Part shown: positions 35,349 through 44,418 of the stretch, piece after piece
Layout of the letters: every line of letters starts with the position of its first letter
How positions within the stretch are numbered: position 1 is the stretch's first letter
DNA from: Flavobacterium subsaxonicum WB 4.1-42 = DSM 21790
GTDB lineage: Bacteria; Bacteroidota; Bacteroidia; Flavobacteriales; Flavobacteriaceae
Direction: 5' to 3'
NCBI RefSeq assembly: GCF_000422725.1
Contig: NZ_KE383910.1
Coordinates: 151,845 to 215,844, forward strand
DNA length: 64,000 nucleotides
Translations under genes and position numbers: made by a program
Notes under the pieces: model-generated
What the model saw: only the letters and a program-made list of their open reading frames with translations
Told to the model about the DNA's origin: nothing
The model's database searches: none

Positions 35349-35887
35349 TTTGCCGTGGGTATGCTATTGCCCTGTCGGGTGTCTATTTTTTCTTTAAGTA
35401 TCATCCTTGCGCGGGCAAGGTTAGATTTAGAGGTGCCATCTGTAATGCTTAGCATCTCTGCAATTTCTTTATGCGAGTAACCGTCTATAACATAAAGGTT
35501 AAAAACCATACGGTACCTATCCGGCAATTGCTGAATGATAGCCATAAGGTACTCCATGCTAATATCGTCGGCCTCAATTTCTACCTCTGCCTCTTCGGGC
35601 AGGTTTTCGCTAACTATTTCAAAGATGCCCTCTGTGCGGTACTTTTGAAGTACGTTGTTTACCATTACCCTTTTGGCCCAGCCCTCAAACGAGCCCTGAA
35701 ACCGGTACTGGCCTATTTTTCTAAATATAAGCAGGAAACCATCCTGAAGGTTGTCTTCGGCATCGGCGCGGTTGCGGCTGTACTTTAAGCACACCGCAAA
35801 CAGTTTTGGGGCAAACAGGCGGTATAACTGCTCTTGTGCCTTAATGCTGTTGTCCTGACAATCTTTTATGAGTTGCTCTAACCCCAA
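35345..35887 (-). CDS. ECF RNA polymerase sigma factor
   Basis: A 180-residue sigma-70 family factor with region 2 (LKYSRNRADAEDNLQDGFLLIF) and region 4 (LPDRYRMVFNLYVIDGYSHKEIAEMLSI). It recruits RNA polymerase to a special set of promoters. The start appears to be TTG at 35887: the frame is closed by a stop four codons upstream, and the nearby ATG at 35897 is out of frame. It overlaps the gene of its probable anti-sigma factor by four bases. Confidence 0.88.
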   Translation of the reverse strand: MGLEQLIKDCQDNSIKAQEQLYRLFAPKLFAVCLKYSRNRADAEDNLQDGFLLIFRKIGQYRFQGSFEGWAKRVMVNNVLQKYRTEGIFEIVSENLPEEAEVEIEADDISMEYLMAIIQQLPDRYRMVFNLYVIDGYSHKEIAEMLSITDGTSKSNLARARMILKEKIDTRQGNSIPTAK

Positions 35888-35906
35888 TGGTTCCCATTAT
35901 TTGTTA

Positions 35907-36338
35907 TTACTGTGCAATTGGTACCCTTTTTTCTAAAAACTGCTGGTTGCCGTTAGCATCTGTACCCACATAAAATTTAAAGGTATAAACAGTGTCTATA
36001 GATACCGGGGGGCACTCAAACGTAAGTGTGGCAACCTCTGGCACCAGGGTTTCTACAGGTGCACAGTCATCTTGTTCAAAAACATTAAACTGCAGTGCCA
36101 CAACGCGGGCATTGTTTTTATCAATTTCGTACGCAAAGCCATCAAACACGTAGCAATCTGTAGGCCTGCTGTAATACAATTTAAGGGGGTAGGTGTAGCC
36201 CGGTATAACATAATCAGGCAGCTCTACGTTGGTAACAGGCACAAACTCCACATGAAAATTGCTGTTCGTGTTCTCGTTATCTAACGAGCACGAAGCCAGG
36301 GTAAAAAGGATAGTGAGCAGCAATAAAAGCTTTTTCAT
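35907..36338 (-). CDS. Hypothetical lipoprotein upstream of the sigma factor
   Basis: A 143-residue lipoprotein (signal ending LASC). The mature part is beta-rich with a few Cys (CYVF, DDCAP, FECPP). No family recognised. It ends 19 bases before the sigma factor gene on the same strand, so it may belong to the same operon. The start at 36338 (MKKLLLLL) is an ATG; the TTG at 36350 is less likely. Confidence 0.65.
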   Translation of the reverse strand: MKKLLLLLTILFTLASCSLDNENTNSNFHVEFVPVTNVELPDYVIPGYTYPLKLYYSRPTDCYVFDGFAYEIDKNNARVVALQFNVFEQDDCAPVETLVPEVATLTFECPPVSIDTVYTFKFYVGTDANGNQQFLEKRVPIAQ

Positions 36339-36429
36339 AAATCGTTTCAAAATAAATATAAATCTCCTTGTATACCCTTAGATGCAGCAAGGGGCTAAAG
36401 GTTGCGTACAAGCAGTATAAATTTAGCAT

Positions 36430-36455
36430 AAAAAAACCCGAAATTAATCGGGTTT
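36430..36455 (-). terminator. recA terminator
   Basis: Stem acccg / cgggt with flanking A-run (plus strand), which gives a T-run in the recA transcript. It starts 7 bases after the recA stop codon. Confidence 0.85.
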
Positions 36456-36461
36456 AGTTTT

Positions 36462-37466
36462 TTAAGACATATTTTCTTTAATAACGTCTTTTATTTTAAG
36501 TTCCAGCTCTTCAGCCATTTCCGGGTTATCCTTTATCAGGTTCTTAACCGCATCGCGGCCCTGGCCCAGTTTGGTGTCGCCGTAGCTAAACCACGAGCCC
36601 GATTTTTTGATAATTTCAAACTCTACGGCAAGGTCTAATATCTCGCCTGTTTTGCTAACACCCTCGCCATACATAATGTCGAATTCGGCTGTTTTAAACG
36701 GCGGTGCCACTTTATTTTTAACAATTTTAACCTTGGTACGGTTACCAATTACATTTTCGCCGTCTTTAATTTGCGCCGACCTACGGATATCGATACGTAC
36801 CGATGCGTAAAATTTAAGTGCGTTACCACCCGTAGTAGTCTCCGGGTTACCAAACATAACACCAATTTTTTCGCGCAGCTGGTTGATAAAGAAAACCGTA
36901 CAGTTAGTCTTGCTAATAGTACCGGTAAGTTTACGAAGGGCTTGCGACATAAGACGTGCGTGAAGACCCATTTTAGAGTCGCCCATTTCGCCCTCTATCT
37001 CGCTTTTTGGCGTAAGTGCCGCAACCGAATCGATTACCACAATATCTATAGCTCCGGAGCGAATAAGGTTTTCGGCAATTTCCAGTGCCTGCTCACCATT
37101 ATCGGGCTGCGATATAATAAGGTTCTCTACATCTACGCCCAGTTTTTCGGCATAGCTACGGTCAAAAGCATGCTCAGCATCTATAAAAGCCGCAATACCG
37201 CCGGCCTTTTGGGCTTCGGCAATAGCGTGTAACGTAAGTGTTGTTTTACCCGACGATTCCGGGCCATATATTTCTATTATCCTGCCGCGTGGGTAGCCGT
37301 TAACGCCAAGGGCAAGGTCTACGCCCAGCGAGCCCGACGGTATCGATTCTACCTCTTCAACGGCGCGGTCGCCCAGTTTCATTACGGTACCTTTACCGTA
37401 AGCTTTGTCTAATTTGTCCAGCGTAAGCTGTAATGCTTTTAGTTTAGCCTCTTTTTCTCCGCTCAT
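36462..37466 (-). CDS. recA: RecA recombinase
   Basis: A 334-residue DNA recombinase that forms filaments on single-stranded DNA. The Walker A motif is GPESSGKTT, and the L2-type loop appears as FGNPETTTGGNALKFYAS. The length is close to the family norm, and the C-terminal acidic tail is short. It has its own promoter and terminator. No SOS box was recognised upstream. Confidence 0.96.
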   Translation of the reverse strand: MSGEKEAKLKALQLTLDKLDKAYGKGTVMKLGDRAVEEVESIPSGSLGVDLALGVNGYPRGRIIEIYGPESSGKTTLTLHAIAEAQKAGGIAAFIDAEHAFDRSYAEKLGVDVENLIISQPDNGEQALEIAENLIRSGAIDIVVIDSVAALTPKSEIEGEMGDSKMGLHARLMSQALRKLTGTISKTNCTVFFINQLREKIGVMFGNPETTTGGNALKFYASVRIDIRRSAQIKDGENVIGNRTKVKIVKNKVAPPFKTAEFDIMYGEGVSKTGEILDLAVEFEIIKKSGSWFSYGDTKLGQGRDAVKNLIKDNPEMAEELELKIKDVIKENMS

Positions 37467-37513
37467 GATTGCTTAGTATATTTTGAGTAAAAGTAATTCT
37501 TTTTTTGTTAGAG

Positions 37514-37543
37514 CAAAAGTAAGAAAATAATCTTATAAAACAA
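37514..37543 (-). promoter_or_regulatory. recA promoter
   Basis: On the minus strand: TTG at 37543-37541, a 19-base spacer, then TACTTTTG at 37521-37514. This is a perfect match to the Bacteroidota consensus, 48 bases before the recA start. Confidence 0.75.
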
Positions 37544-37667
37544 TTATTTTTTTCTGTTATATTATTTTGTAGATTTATAATGTAATGATATTATCTTTAG
37601 TTGAATTGACGTTTCCTATGAGTTCAAAAAATTTCTGTTTTCCAGCGGTGTTGCAATCGAAAGTGTT

Positions 37668-38345
37668 ATGAAAAAAATTATCTTATTATTTGCTGTTCTT
37701 ATTATAGTTGGCTGTAAAAAGAGCGAAGGCGGTTTAGAACTGACGGTAGAGAACGACACCATTATTGCATCTTCTGATGAAAATGGTGAATATGTAAATA
37801 TTATTAAATTCTCTATTACAAACAATTCTGACGATCATTATTATATCAATAATAATTGTCATGATGGTAAGATTTGCGAAACTGCAGTATATTCAGACGG
37901 TGTTAATCTCAGAATTTATAACCGTGATAATACAGAAATTAAGTATAACCACGGTCATTTCACCGGTGGTGATGAAGCGTCAGATGCATATTATTTACTA
38001 TTGAAAAACGCGATGCTATATGAAAAAAGCCTTGGGTATGAGTATCCAGTTGATTATTACCGACAAGTTGGGTTTAAGAATTTTTTTATTTATTCGGGAG
38101 AAACTATTTATTTTGAATATCCTTTAAATATAAATAAGGCTGTTGGGTATGAAGCTGTAAGGGTTGGATTAATAACTCTGGATAAAAACAAGCATTATAA
38201 AGCTACGGTTTCGATGTTCAGCGATTCGACCAGGTACAAAGATGTTCTTCCACGAGATATATTAAAAACGCTTAAGGCTAATAACATTAAAGTGTATCAT
38301 GGTGACATCAAATCAAATAAATTACCAGTAAAAGTGATGCCTTAA
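37668..38345 (+). CDS. Hypothetical lipoprotein (AT-rich)
   Basis: A 225-residue lipoprotein (signal ending IIVGC). The mature part has a probable beta-sandwich start (KFSITNNSDDHYYINNN) and many Tyr and Lys. It is markedly AT-rich compared with recA and plsC, which suggests recent acquisition. No family recognised. Confidence 0.6.
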   Translation: MKKIILLFAVLIIVGCKKSEGGLELTVENDTIIASSDENGEYVNIIKFSITNNSDDHYYINNNCHDGKICETAVYSDGVNLRIYNRDNTEIKYNHGHFTGGDEASDAYYLLLKNAMLYEKSLGYEYPVDYYRQVGFKNFFIYSGETIYFEYPLNINKAVGYEAVRVGLITLDKNKHYKATVSMFSDSTRYKDVLPRDILKTLKANNIKVYHGDIKSNKLPVKVMP

Positions 38346-38384
38346 ACTATATTGTATAATAAATTATTGGTTAAATTTTAAGTA

Positions 38385-38567
38385 ATGAAAGAACTAAAAC
38401 TTAAGTCAGAACAAATCAAAATGTTCACTATAAGCGAGGATGATATTAAAAACGGCAGGTTACTATCAGAAGATGATTTAGAATTTTGCCCTGAATGTTT
38501 GCGTCAAATTAAGTACTATGAAAAAACAACTCAAAAATTGTACAACTTTTCAAGACCACCTTACTAA
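38385..38567 (+). CDS. Small acidic protein, antitoxin-like start
   Basis: A 60-residue protein. The middle, ISEDDIKNGRLLSEDDLEF, resembles the short acidic region of RelB/Phd-type antitoxins. The C-terminus (CPECLRQIKYYEKTT) has a CxxC pair and does not fit that family. It overlaps the next small frame by 50 bases. It could be a mosaic or decayed gene. Confidence 0.35.
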   Translation: MKELKLKSEQIKMFTISEDDIKNGRLLSEDDLEFCPECLRQIKYYEKTTQKLYNFSRPPY

Positions 38568-38667
38568 GCATTACGGTAAAACAGGCTCAGCAAAGAGAAC
38601 TAAATTTGAAACAAAAGCCATTGAATTTGTGAATGCTGAAATTAAAACCAAATCAAAATTTTTGTAA
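38518..38667 (+). pseudogene. Truncated XRE-type antitoxin start
   Basis: A 49-codon frame whose product, with TFQDHLTKHYGKTGSAKR followed by TKFETKAIEFVNAEI, matches the N-terminal part of HTH antitoxins of the HigA type. It stops before the helix-turn-helix would begin. No toxin gene of matching type is adjacent, so I treat it as a remnant. Confidence 0.5.
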
Positions 38668-38677
38668 ATTCGCTACT

Positions 38678-38911
38678 ATGAAATCAGCAGAAATAAATAC
38701 AAGTATTATAGATGGTTACGTTGGGCTATTGGATAACCTGAGCGCAAGTAATAAGCTTGACCTTATCTCGAAGCTTACCAAATCTATAAAAACCGACCTG
38801 ACAAAGGAAAAAACGTTGTTCAGTAAGTCTTTTGGTGCTTTTAAATCTGATAATAGTGCCGAAGAAATTATTGAAGATATACGTAGCAGCAGGGTATCGA
38901 AAAGCAGCTAA
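38678..38911 (+). CDS. Orphan antitoxin-like protein
   Basis: A 77-residue protein. The sequence IDGYVGLLDNLSASNKLDLI, then FGAFKSDNSAEEIIEDIRSSR, resembles small Bacteroidota antitoxins usually followed by a PIN-domain toxin gene. Here the next gene is a convergent phosphodiesterase, so the toxin is missing. The start ATG at 38678 is chosen over the upstream frame extension. Confidence 0.6.
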   Translation: MKSAEINTSIIDGYVGLLDNLSASNKLDLISKLTKSIKTDLTKEKTLFSKSFGAFKSDNSAEEIIEDIRSSRVSKSS

Positions 38912-38926
38912 TCCTTAACAAAAACA

Positions 38927-39703
38927 CTACCTCCTCCCCCCAATAACCTCAAACAGCAGTTCCGGTTCGTTGGTGGTAATAAACTCCACGTTTTGGTTAA
39001 GCAGGGTTTCCATTTCGGGTTTATCGTTAACTGTCCAGGCATTAACGGTAAGGCCCAGTTTTTTGGCTTCGGCAATATAGGTTGGGTGCTCTTTGTACAC
39101 GCTGTAATGGTAGTCTAGCCCGGTGTAGCCGGCGGCCTTGGCTTCGGCAGGGGTTTTGTCTCCCGTAAGGTAGGCAATCTTGGCCTTTGGCGCCAGCTGG
39201 TGTATGCGTTGGCCAACCTCGAAACTAAAGCATATATACTCCACCTGTTTTTCGGCTTTAAGCTGCTTAACTAAATCGACACACATTTTGGTTAGTTGCA
39301 ACGATCGGTCCAGGCTAACCTCAGATGTTTTTATCTCCAGTATAAGCTTGGTCTTTTTTTGCTTTAGCCCCTCGGTAAGGTAGGCTTGCAGGGTAGGTAT
39401 CTTTTCGCCGTTGGGGTGCTGCTTTGCCAGCAATTCGGCATAAGTGCTTTTTTCTATGGGCAGGCCATAAAACTGGTGGTCGTGGTTAACCACAATTACG
39501 TTGTCGGCGGTAAGGTGTACGTCGAATTCGGTGCCGAAACATTTAAGGGCTACGGCCTGGTTTAAGGCCGCGATAGAATTTTCGGGCAGGTTGTTGGTTT
39601 TCCAGGCACCGCGGTGGGCAATAACAACATTGTTGTTAAACTGGGCAAAGGCGGTAAGCGTAAAAAGTAGCGCGAGGCTAAGGGAGTATAAATGCTTTTT
39701 CAT
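38927..39703 (-). CDS. Glycerophosphodiester phosphodiesterase
   Basis: A 258-residue exported enzyme of the GDPD family (TIM barrel), which hydrolyses glycerophosphodiesters. The signal peptide ends LTAFAQ. The catalytic HRG is in VVIAHRGAWKTNNLPENS, and GTEFDVHLTADNVIVVNHDH carries the metal ligands. The start at 39703 (MKKHLYS) is preferred, because the frame upstream is built from repeat DNA. Confidence 0.88.
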   Translation of the reverse strand: MKKHLYSLSLALLFTLTAFAQFNNNVVIAHRGAWKTNNLPENSIAALNQAVALKCFGTEFDVHLTADNVIVVNHDHQFYGLPIEKSTYAELLAKQHPNGEKIPTLQAYLTEGLKQKKTKLILEIKTSEVSLDRSLQLTKMCVDLVKQLKAEKQVEYICFSFEVGQRIHQLAPKAKIAYLTGDKTPAEAKAAGYTGLDYHYSVYKEHPTYIAEAKKLGLTVNAWTVNDKPEMETLLNQNVEFITTNEPELLFEVIGGRR

Positions 39704-39790
39704 GGGTTGGGTATGATAGCCAAAAATACTACTATTTTTAAAAATGGCTGTTATGCTAAAATTAAGTTGTTTTTTGAAATACTCATTTTT

Positions 39791-39861
39791 TCCAACTTTC
39801 CAACTTTCCAACTTTGCTTCTTTGAAACTTTGCTTCTTTGAAACTTTGCAACTTTGCAACT
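39791..39861. repeat. Tandem repeats of an octamer and a 16-mer
   Basis: Three copies of ccaacttt followed by two copies of a 16-base unit gcttctttgaaacttt and shorter gcaacttt pieces. Translated, it makes a meaningless extension of the phosphodiesterase frame. Likely variable in length. Confidence 0.75.
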
Positions 39862-40073
39862 CTCTCAAACTTTTAATATTTCACCCCATAGTAACCCTGC
39901 AAACTTGGTTTTTGCTGTTTTAGGGTGTTTTTAGGGTAACTCAAAGTCCGAAAGTGAAATATTAAGCCTTTTTGATTGAAATTAGGCGCAAAAGTATCGC
40001 TGCCTGAATACCAAAATAACGCTGTAGGGTACAAAAATGTGCTTTTTTACCAAAAGTGAAATATCAACCCCTA

Positions 40074-40102
40074 TTGCCATTAAAAAAGATTTATTACTTT
40101 TG
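40074..40102 (+). promoter_or_regulatory. trhO promoter
   Basis: TTG at 40074-40076, 18 bases, TACTTTTG at 40095-40102. It matches the Bacteroidota consensus and lies 58 bases before the trhO start. Confidence 0.72.
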
Positions 40103-40160
40103 CAGCGGTTCCGCCAACAGGGGCCAAACACATATTGTATCTCACTTAAACTTGTATAGC

Positions 40161-41516
40161 ATGCAACTGTTCAACACTTTAAGCGCAGAAGAAAGAGCCG
40201 AACTTATAGAGCAGTCCGGCAAACAGCGCCTAACGCTTTCTTTTTATGCCTACGCACACATTTTAGACCCCAAACAATTTCGCGATAGCCTTTTCCTGGC
40301 CTGGAACCCCTTAGAGGTTTTAGGGAGGATTTACGTAGCCAAAGAGGGCATTAACGCCCAGCTTTCGTTGCCGGCAGATAACTTCTATACCTTTAAGGAT
40401 CATTTAGATACAATTGATTTTCTTAAAGATATACGCCTTAATGTTGCCGTTGAGCACGACGACCTTTCGTTCCTTAAGCTTACCATTAAAGTACGCGACA
40501 AGATTGTGGCCGATGGCCTGGACGATGCTACTTTTGATGTAATGAACAAGGGTATCCACCTGGGTGCCAGCGACTTTAATAAGATGCTGGACGACCCAAA
40601 CACCATTGTGGTAGACTTTAGAAACCACTACGAGAGCGAGATAGGCCACTTTAGAAACGCCGTTACCCCAGATGTAGAAACCTTTAGGGAGTCGCTGCCT
40701 ATTATAGAGAATCAACTTGCTGATTATAAAGAAGATAAAAACCTGCTGATGTACTGCACCGGCGGTATTAGGTGCGAAAAGGCTTCGGCATTTTTTAAGC
40801 ACAAGGGCTTTAAAAACGTGTACCAGCTGGAGGGCGGCATTATAGAATATACCCGCCAGGTAAAAGCTGAAGGCCTGGAAAGCAAGTTTATAGGTAAAAA
40901 TTTTGTGTTTGATGCCCGCCTTGGCGAGCGCATTACCGATGATATTGTGGCCCAGTGCCACCAGTGCGGCAAACCGTGCGATAACCACACCAACTGCGCC
41001 AACGAGGCCTGCCACCTGCTGTTTATCCAGTGCGACGATTGTATGGAGGCTATGCATAATACCTGCTCTACAGAGTGCCTGGAAATCATTCAGTTACCGG
41101 AGGATAAACAGAAAGAATTGCGCCGTGGTATTATGAAGGGCAACATGATTTTCCGTAAGGGAAAATCGGAAAAACTGGCCTTTAAAAAGTCCGGCGAACT
41201 TACCGATGTGGCTCTGGCTGTGGCACCTAAGGTTAAAACTGCCCCAAGGCAGCGCATTAAAAAAGTGCTTATTGGCAAAGGCGAGCATTACTACCCTAAA
41301 GCAGGTGTAGGCCAGTTTACTATAGAAAATGGCGAGCTTGCCATTGGCGACCGCATTCTTATTGTTGGCCCAAGTACCGGCGAAGAACAGCTTGTTGTTG
41401 AGGCACTTCGGGTTAACGGACAGGAGGGCACTGTAGCTGTGGCCGGAGATAAAGTAACGTTTAATCTGCCGTTCCGCATTCGCCTTTCAGATAAATTGTA
41501 TAAATTGCCCAACTAA
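40161..41516 (+). CDS. trhO: tRNA uridine(34) hydroxylase, rhodanese-like
   Basis: A 451-residue protein of the TrhO (YceA) family, which hydroxylates wobble uridine in tRNA using O2. An N-terminal acylphosphatase-like region is followed by a rhodanese domain with active-site Cys in MYCTGGIRCEKAS near residue 197. The Cys-rich segment (CHQCGKPCDNHTNC) follows. The final 140 residues (from about 310) are longer than the enterobacterial protein. The start at 40161 (MQLFNTLSAEE) is preferred; the earlier frame runs over the promoter. Confidence 0.9.
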   Translation: MQLFNTLSAEERAELIEQSGKQRLTLSFYAYAHILDPKQFRDSLFLAWNPLEVLGRIYVAKEGINAQLSLPADNFYTFKDHLDTIDFLKDIRLNVAVEHDDLSFLKLTIKVRDKIVADGLDDATFDVMNKGIHLGASDFNKMLDDPNTIVVDFRNHYESEIGHFRNAVTPDVETFRESLPIIENQLADYKEDKNLLMYCTGGIRCEKASAFFKHKGFKNVYQLEGGIIEYTRQVKAEGLESKFIGKNFVFDARLGERITDDIVAQCHQCGKPCDNHTNCANEACHLLFIQCDDCMEAMHNTCSTECLEIIQLPEDKQKELRRGIMKGNMIFRKGKSEKLAFKKSGELTDVALAVAPKVKTAPRQRIKKVLIGKGEHYYPKAGVGQFTIENGELAIGDRILIVGPSTGEEQLVVEALRVNGQEGTVAVAGDKVTFNLPFRIRLSDKLYKLPN

Positions 41517-41525
41517 TTACCGCGT

Positions 41526-42560
41526 ATGGATATTTACAAGATATTAAAATTTAACCAGTACATAAAAAGCCACAGGGTAAAATTCCTTGGGCTTTGGCTG
41601 CTATCGGTGCTTAATAAGAGGTACTTATCTATACAAATGGATCCTGTTTTGGCGTGCAACCTGCGCTGTAAAATGTGCTATTTTAGCGATGCCGACTTTG
41701 TGCGCAAAAACATGAAGGGCATGTTTAAAGAAGACGACCTTGAGCCTATGGCTACTTCTATCTTTAAAAATGCCCTTAAACTTCAGATAGGCTGCGGTGC
41801 AGAGCCTACCCTGTTTAAGCACAACACCCGCCTGATACAACTGGCTAAAGAGCATAAAGTACCGTATATTAGCATGATTACCAATGGCAACCTGCTGGAG
41901 CAGAAAGATATTACCGCTTTTGCAGATGCCGGCCTTAACGAAATTATCCTCTCATTGCACGGCGTACATAAAGCCACTTACGAGGATTTGATGGACAAGG
42001 GCGTATTTGAGAAATTTCATGAGGTTATGGCAGCCCTAACCGAGCAAAAAAAGCATACTCCAGGGTTGCGCATTCGTATAAACTACACCTTTAATAAAGA
42101 TAATTTTTACGAGCTCGAAGATTTTTTTGATGTGTACGGCAAGTATGCTATAGACATTATTCAGCTTAGGCCAATAGACAAAATTGGCGAAACGGTGTAC
42201 GACCATTTTAGCCTTAAAACCATTGAGCAAGACTATGCCCGCATTGTTGGCGCTATGAAAGAAGAGGTGCATAAGCGAAAAATGACATTGCTTTACCCTC
42301 AATCTGTAATGCGTAATGAGCAGGAGTCGCTTAAGGTAAAAACCGGTAACGACAGTTCGTTTATTAAACCGTATACGTATTTTTACATCTCGCCAAAATT
42401 CTCCTGGAAGGACGATTTTGACTGGCGTACAGAAAATTTTGCCGCATGGCAAAAGCGCACCAACTGGAACAGTACCCTGCTTAAAAATGCTTTTAAATCG
42501 CGTGCTGCCTTAGACGATACCAACCGTAATATGCTAAATTATTCGGTAGATATTAATTAG
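41526..42560 (+). CDS. Radical SAM protein
   Basis: A 344-residue radical SAM enzyme. The [4Fe-4S] motif is CNLRCKMCYF (CxxxCxxC) near residue 44. The rest of the barrel contains ISMITNGNLLEQKDI and EIILSLHGV. No C-terminal SPASM Cys cluster is evident. It starts nine bases after trhO, so both may be co-transcribed. The substrate is unknown; many relatives modify peptides or tRNA. Confidence 0.83.
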   Translation: MDIYKILKFNQYIKSHRVKFLGLWLLSVLNKRYLSIQMDPVLACNLRCKMCYFSDADFVRKNMKGMFKEDDLEPMATSIFKNALKLQIGCGAEPTLFKHNTRLIQLAKEHKVPYISMITNGNLLEQKDITAFADAGLNEIILSLHGVHKATYEDLMDKGVFEKFHEVMAALTEQKKHTPGLRIRINYTFNKDNFYELEDFFDVYGKYAIDIIQLRPIDKIGETVYDHFSLKTIEQDYARIVGAMKEEVHKRKMTLLYPQSVMRNEQESLKVKTGNDSSFIKPYTYFYISPKFSWKDDFDWRTENFAAWQKRTNWNSTLLKNAFKSRAALDDTNRNMLNYSVDIN

Positions 42561-42606
42561 GACTCTTTACTTTTGAGATAAGGAAAAGATACCTATTTTT
42601 ATCGTC

Positions 42607-44292
42607 ATGAATAACCCCCTGCTCCATATAGACCATGTTACCATTTCGGCCAGGAAAGACGGCCAGTGGCTGCCTATTGTAAAAAACAGCGACTTTACCC
42701 TACACCAAAACGAAATACTGGGCATTGTGGGCGAATCAGGGTCCGGTAAATCGGTTACCTCACTTGCCATTATGGGGCTGTTACCCAAAGGGATACTCGC
42801 TATAACTGAGGGTAAAATTACTTTTGAAGGACGTGATATTTCGGCGTTAAGCCAAAAAGACCTGCGCAATTTGCGCGGTAATGATGTGGCCATGATATTT
42901 CAGGAACCTATGAGTTCGCTTAACCCATCATTACAATGTGGTTTCCAGGTTGAAGAAATCCTCAAGGAACATACTCAACTTTCGAAGAAAGAGATTAAGG
43001 CACAGGTACTTGCGTTATTTGAAAAAGTAAAACTGCCTAACCCAGATAAGATATACAACCGCTATCCGCACGAAATTTCGGGCGGTCAAAAACAGCGGGT
43101 AATGATAGCCATGGCTATTGCCTGCAAACCCAAAATACTTATTGCCGATGAGCCCACCACGGCACTGGATGTAACGGTACAGAAAGAAATTATCCTGCTG
43201 CTCAAAGAGTTACAGCAGGATACTAAAATGAGTATCATTTTTATTTCGCACGATCTCTCGTTAGTCTCCGAAATTGCCAACAGGGTACTGGTTATGTACC
43301 GTGGCGAAATTGTAGAACAAGGCGACGCTCAGGCTATCTTCAACAACCCGCAACATACCTATACTAAAGCACTTATCAATTCGAGGCCATCGTTAAATGT
43401 AAGGCTGGAACGCTTGCCTACCATTCAGGATTACCTGCAAAATACGGTAAATAAAACAGAAGTTACTCCGCTACAGCGCGAAAAAAAGCATGAAGCGCTA
43501 TATGCACAACCTCCTTTATTAGAGGTTATTAATGTTGAAAAAGAGTATGTGTCGTCGGCCGGGCTGTTTGGCAAAAACGTAAGCTTTAAGGCCGTAGATA
43601 ATGTTAGCTTTAAAATATACGAAGGCGAAACCCTTGGCCTGGTGGGAGAATCAGGCTGTGGCAAATCGACACTTGGCAATGCCATACTACAACTTGATAA
43701 GGCCACTGCCGGTAAAATACTGTACAGGGGCAATGATTTAACGAAGCTTTCACCGAAAGAGATCCGTGCGCTTAGAAAAGAGATACAGATTATATTTCAG
43801 GATCCCTACTCATCGCTTAATCCGCGTATAACGGTTGGTAAGGCCATTATGGAGCCCATGCAGGTGCACAAGCTGTATAGTAGCGATAAAGAACGCCGTG
43901 CCAAGGTAATTGAGATACTTAACCGCGTTGGCCTTGGCGAAGAGCACTACAACCGTTATCCCCACGAATTTTCGGGCGGGCAGCGCCAGCGTATAGGCAT
44001 AGCACGCACTATAGCGCTACAGCCTAAGCTTATTGTGTGCGATGAGTCGGTTTCAGCACTCGATATTTCGGTGCAGGCACAAGTGCTTAATTTGCTCAAT
44101 GAGCTTAAAGAAAATTTTGGATTTACCTACATATTTATATCACACGACCTTGCCGTGGTTAAATACATGAGCGACCAGGTACTGGTTATGAACAAAGGTA
44201 AAATTGAAGAAATGAACGAAGCCGATGCCCTGTACGCGCATCCGCAAAAAGAATACACCAAAAAGCTTATTGCCGCTATACCGGGAGAGTAG
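42607..44292 (+). CDS. ABC transporter ATPase, two fused domains (oligopeptide type)
   Basis: A 561-residue protein with two complete nucleotide-binding domains. First: Walker A GESGSGKS, signature SGGQKQR, Walker B ILIADEP. Second: GESGCGKST, SGGQRQR, LIVCDES. This DppD-DppF-like fusion (as in YejF) energises import of peptides or related solutes. No permease or binding-protein genes are adjacent, so the partner transporter must lie elsewhere. Confidence 0.9.
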   Translation: MNNPLLHIDHVTISARKDGQWLPIVKNSDFTLHQNEILGIVGESGSGKSVTSLAIMGLLPKGILAITEGKITFEGRDISALSQKDLRNLRGNDVAMIFQEPMSSLNPSLQCGFQVEEILKEHTQLSKKEIKAQVLALFEKVKLPNPDKIYNRYPHEISGGQKQRVMIAMAIACKPKILIADEPTTALDVTVQKEIILLLKELQQDTKMSIIFISHDLSLVSEIANRVLVMYRGEIVEQGDAQAIFNNPQHTYTKALINSRPSLNVRLERLPTIQDYLQNTVNKTEVTPLQREKKHEALYAQPPLLEVINVEKEYVSSAGLFGKNVSFKAVDNVSFKIYEGETLGLVGESGCGKSTLGNAILQLDKATAGKILYRGNDLTKLSPKEIRALRKEIQIIFQDPYSSLNPRITVGKAIMEPMQVHKLYSSDKERRAKVIEILNRVGLGEEHYNRYPHEFSGGQRQRIGIARTIALQPKLIVCDESVSALDISVQAQVLNLLNELKENFGFTYIFISHDLAVVKYMSDQVLVMNKGKIEEMNEADALYAHPQKEYTKKLIAAIPGE

Positions 44293-44418
44293 TATTGCAG
44301 TAAAACAGTAAGCACTAAAAGTAATGCACTGATTTTGCTTAAAGAGCAATGTTATTTATGTAAATAACAGATAAAACACATCAACTGCCACTGTAAACTT
44401 AAAACCGTTAACCAAAAC
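44293..44418. other. Intergenic gap before the RlpA pair
   Basis: Non-coding. It contains ctgtaaacttaaaaccgttaac near 44390, a member of the aactgtaaac repeat family seen at 20.9 kb. Confidence 0.4.

Larger units (their letters stand above)
39704..40160. other. Intergenic region between two divergent genes
   Basis: Contains the repeat array at 39791-39861 and the trhO promoter at 40074-40102. No further coding sequence seen. Confidence 0.6.

Noticed and set aside
42607..44292. A complete peptide transporter operon
   Set aside because: Only the fused ATPase is present; neither permease nor binding-protein genes lie next to it.
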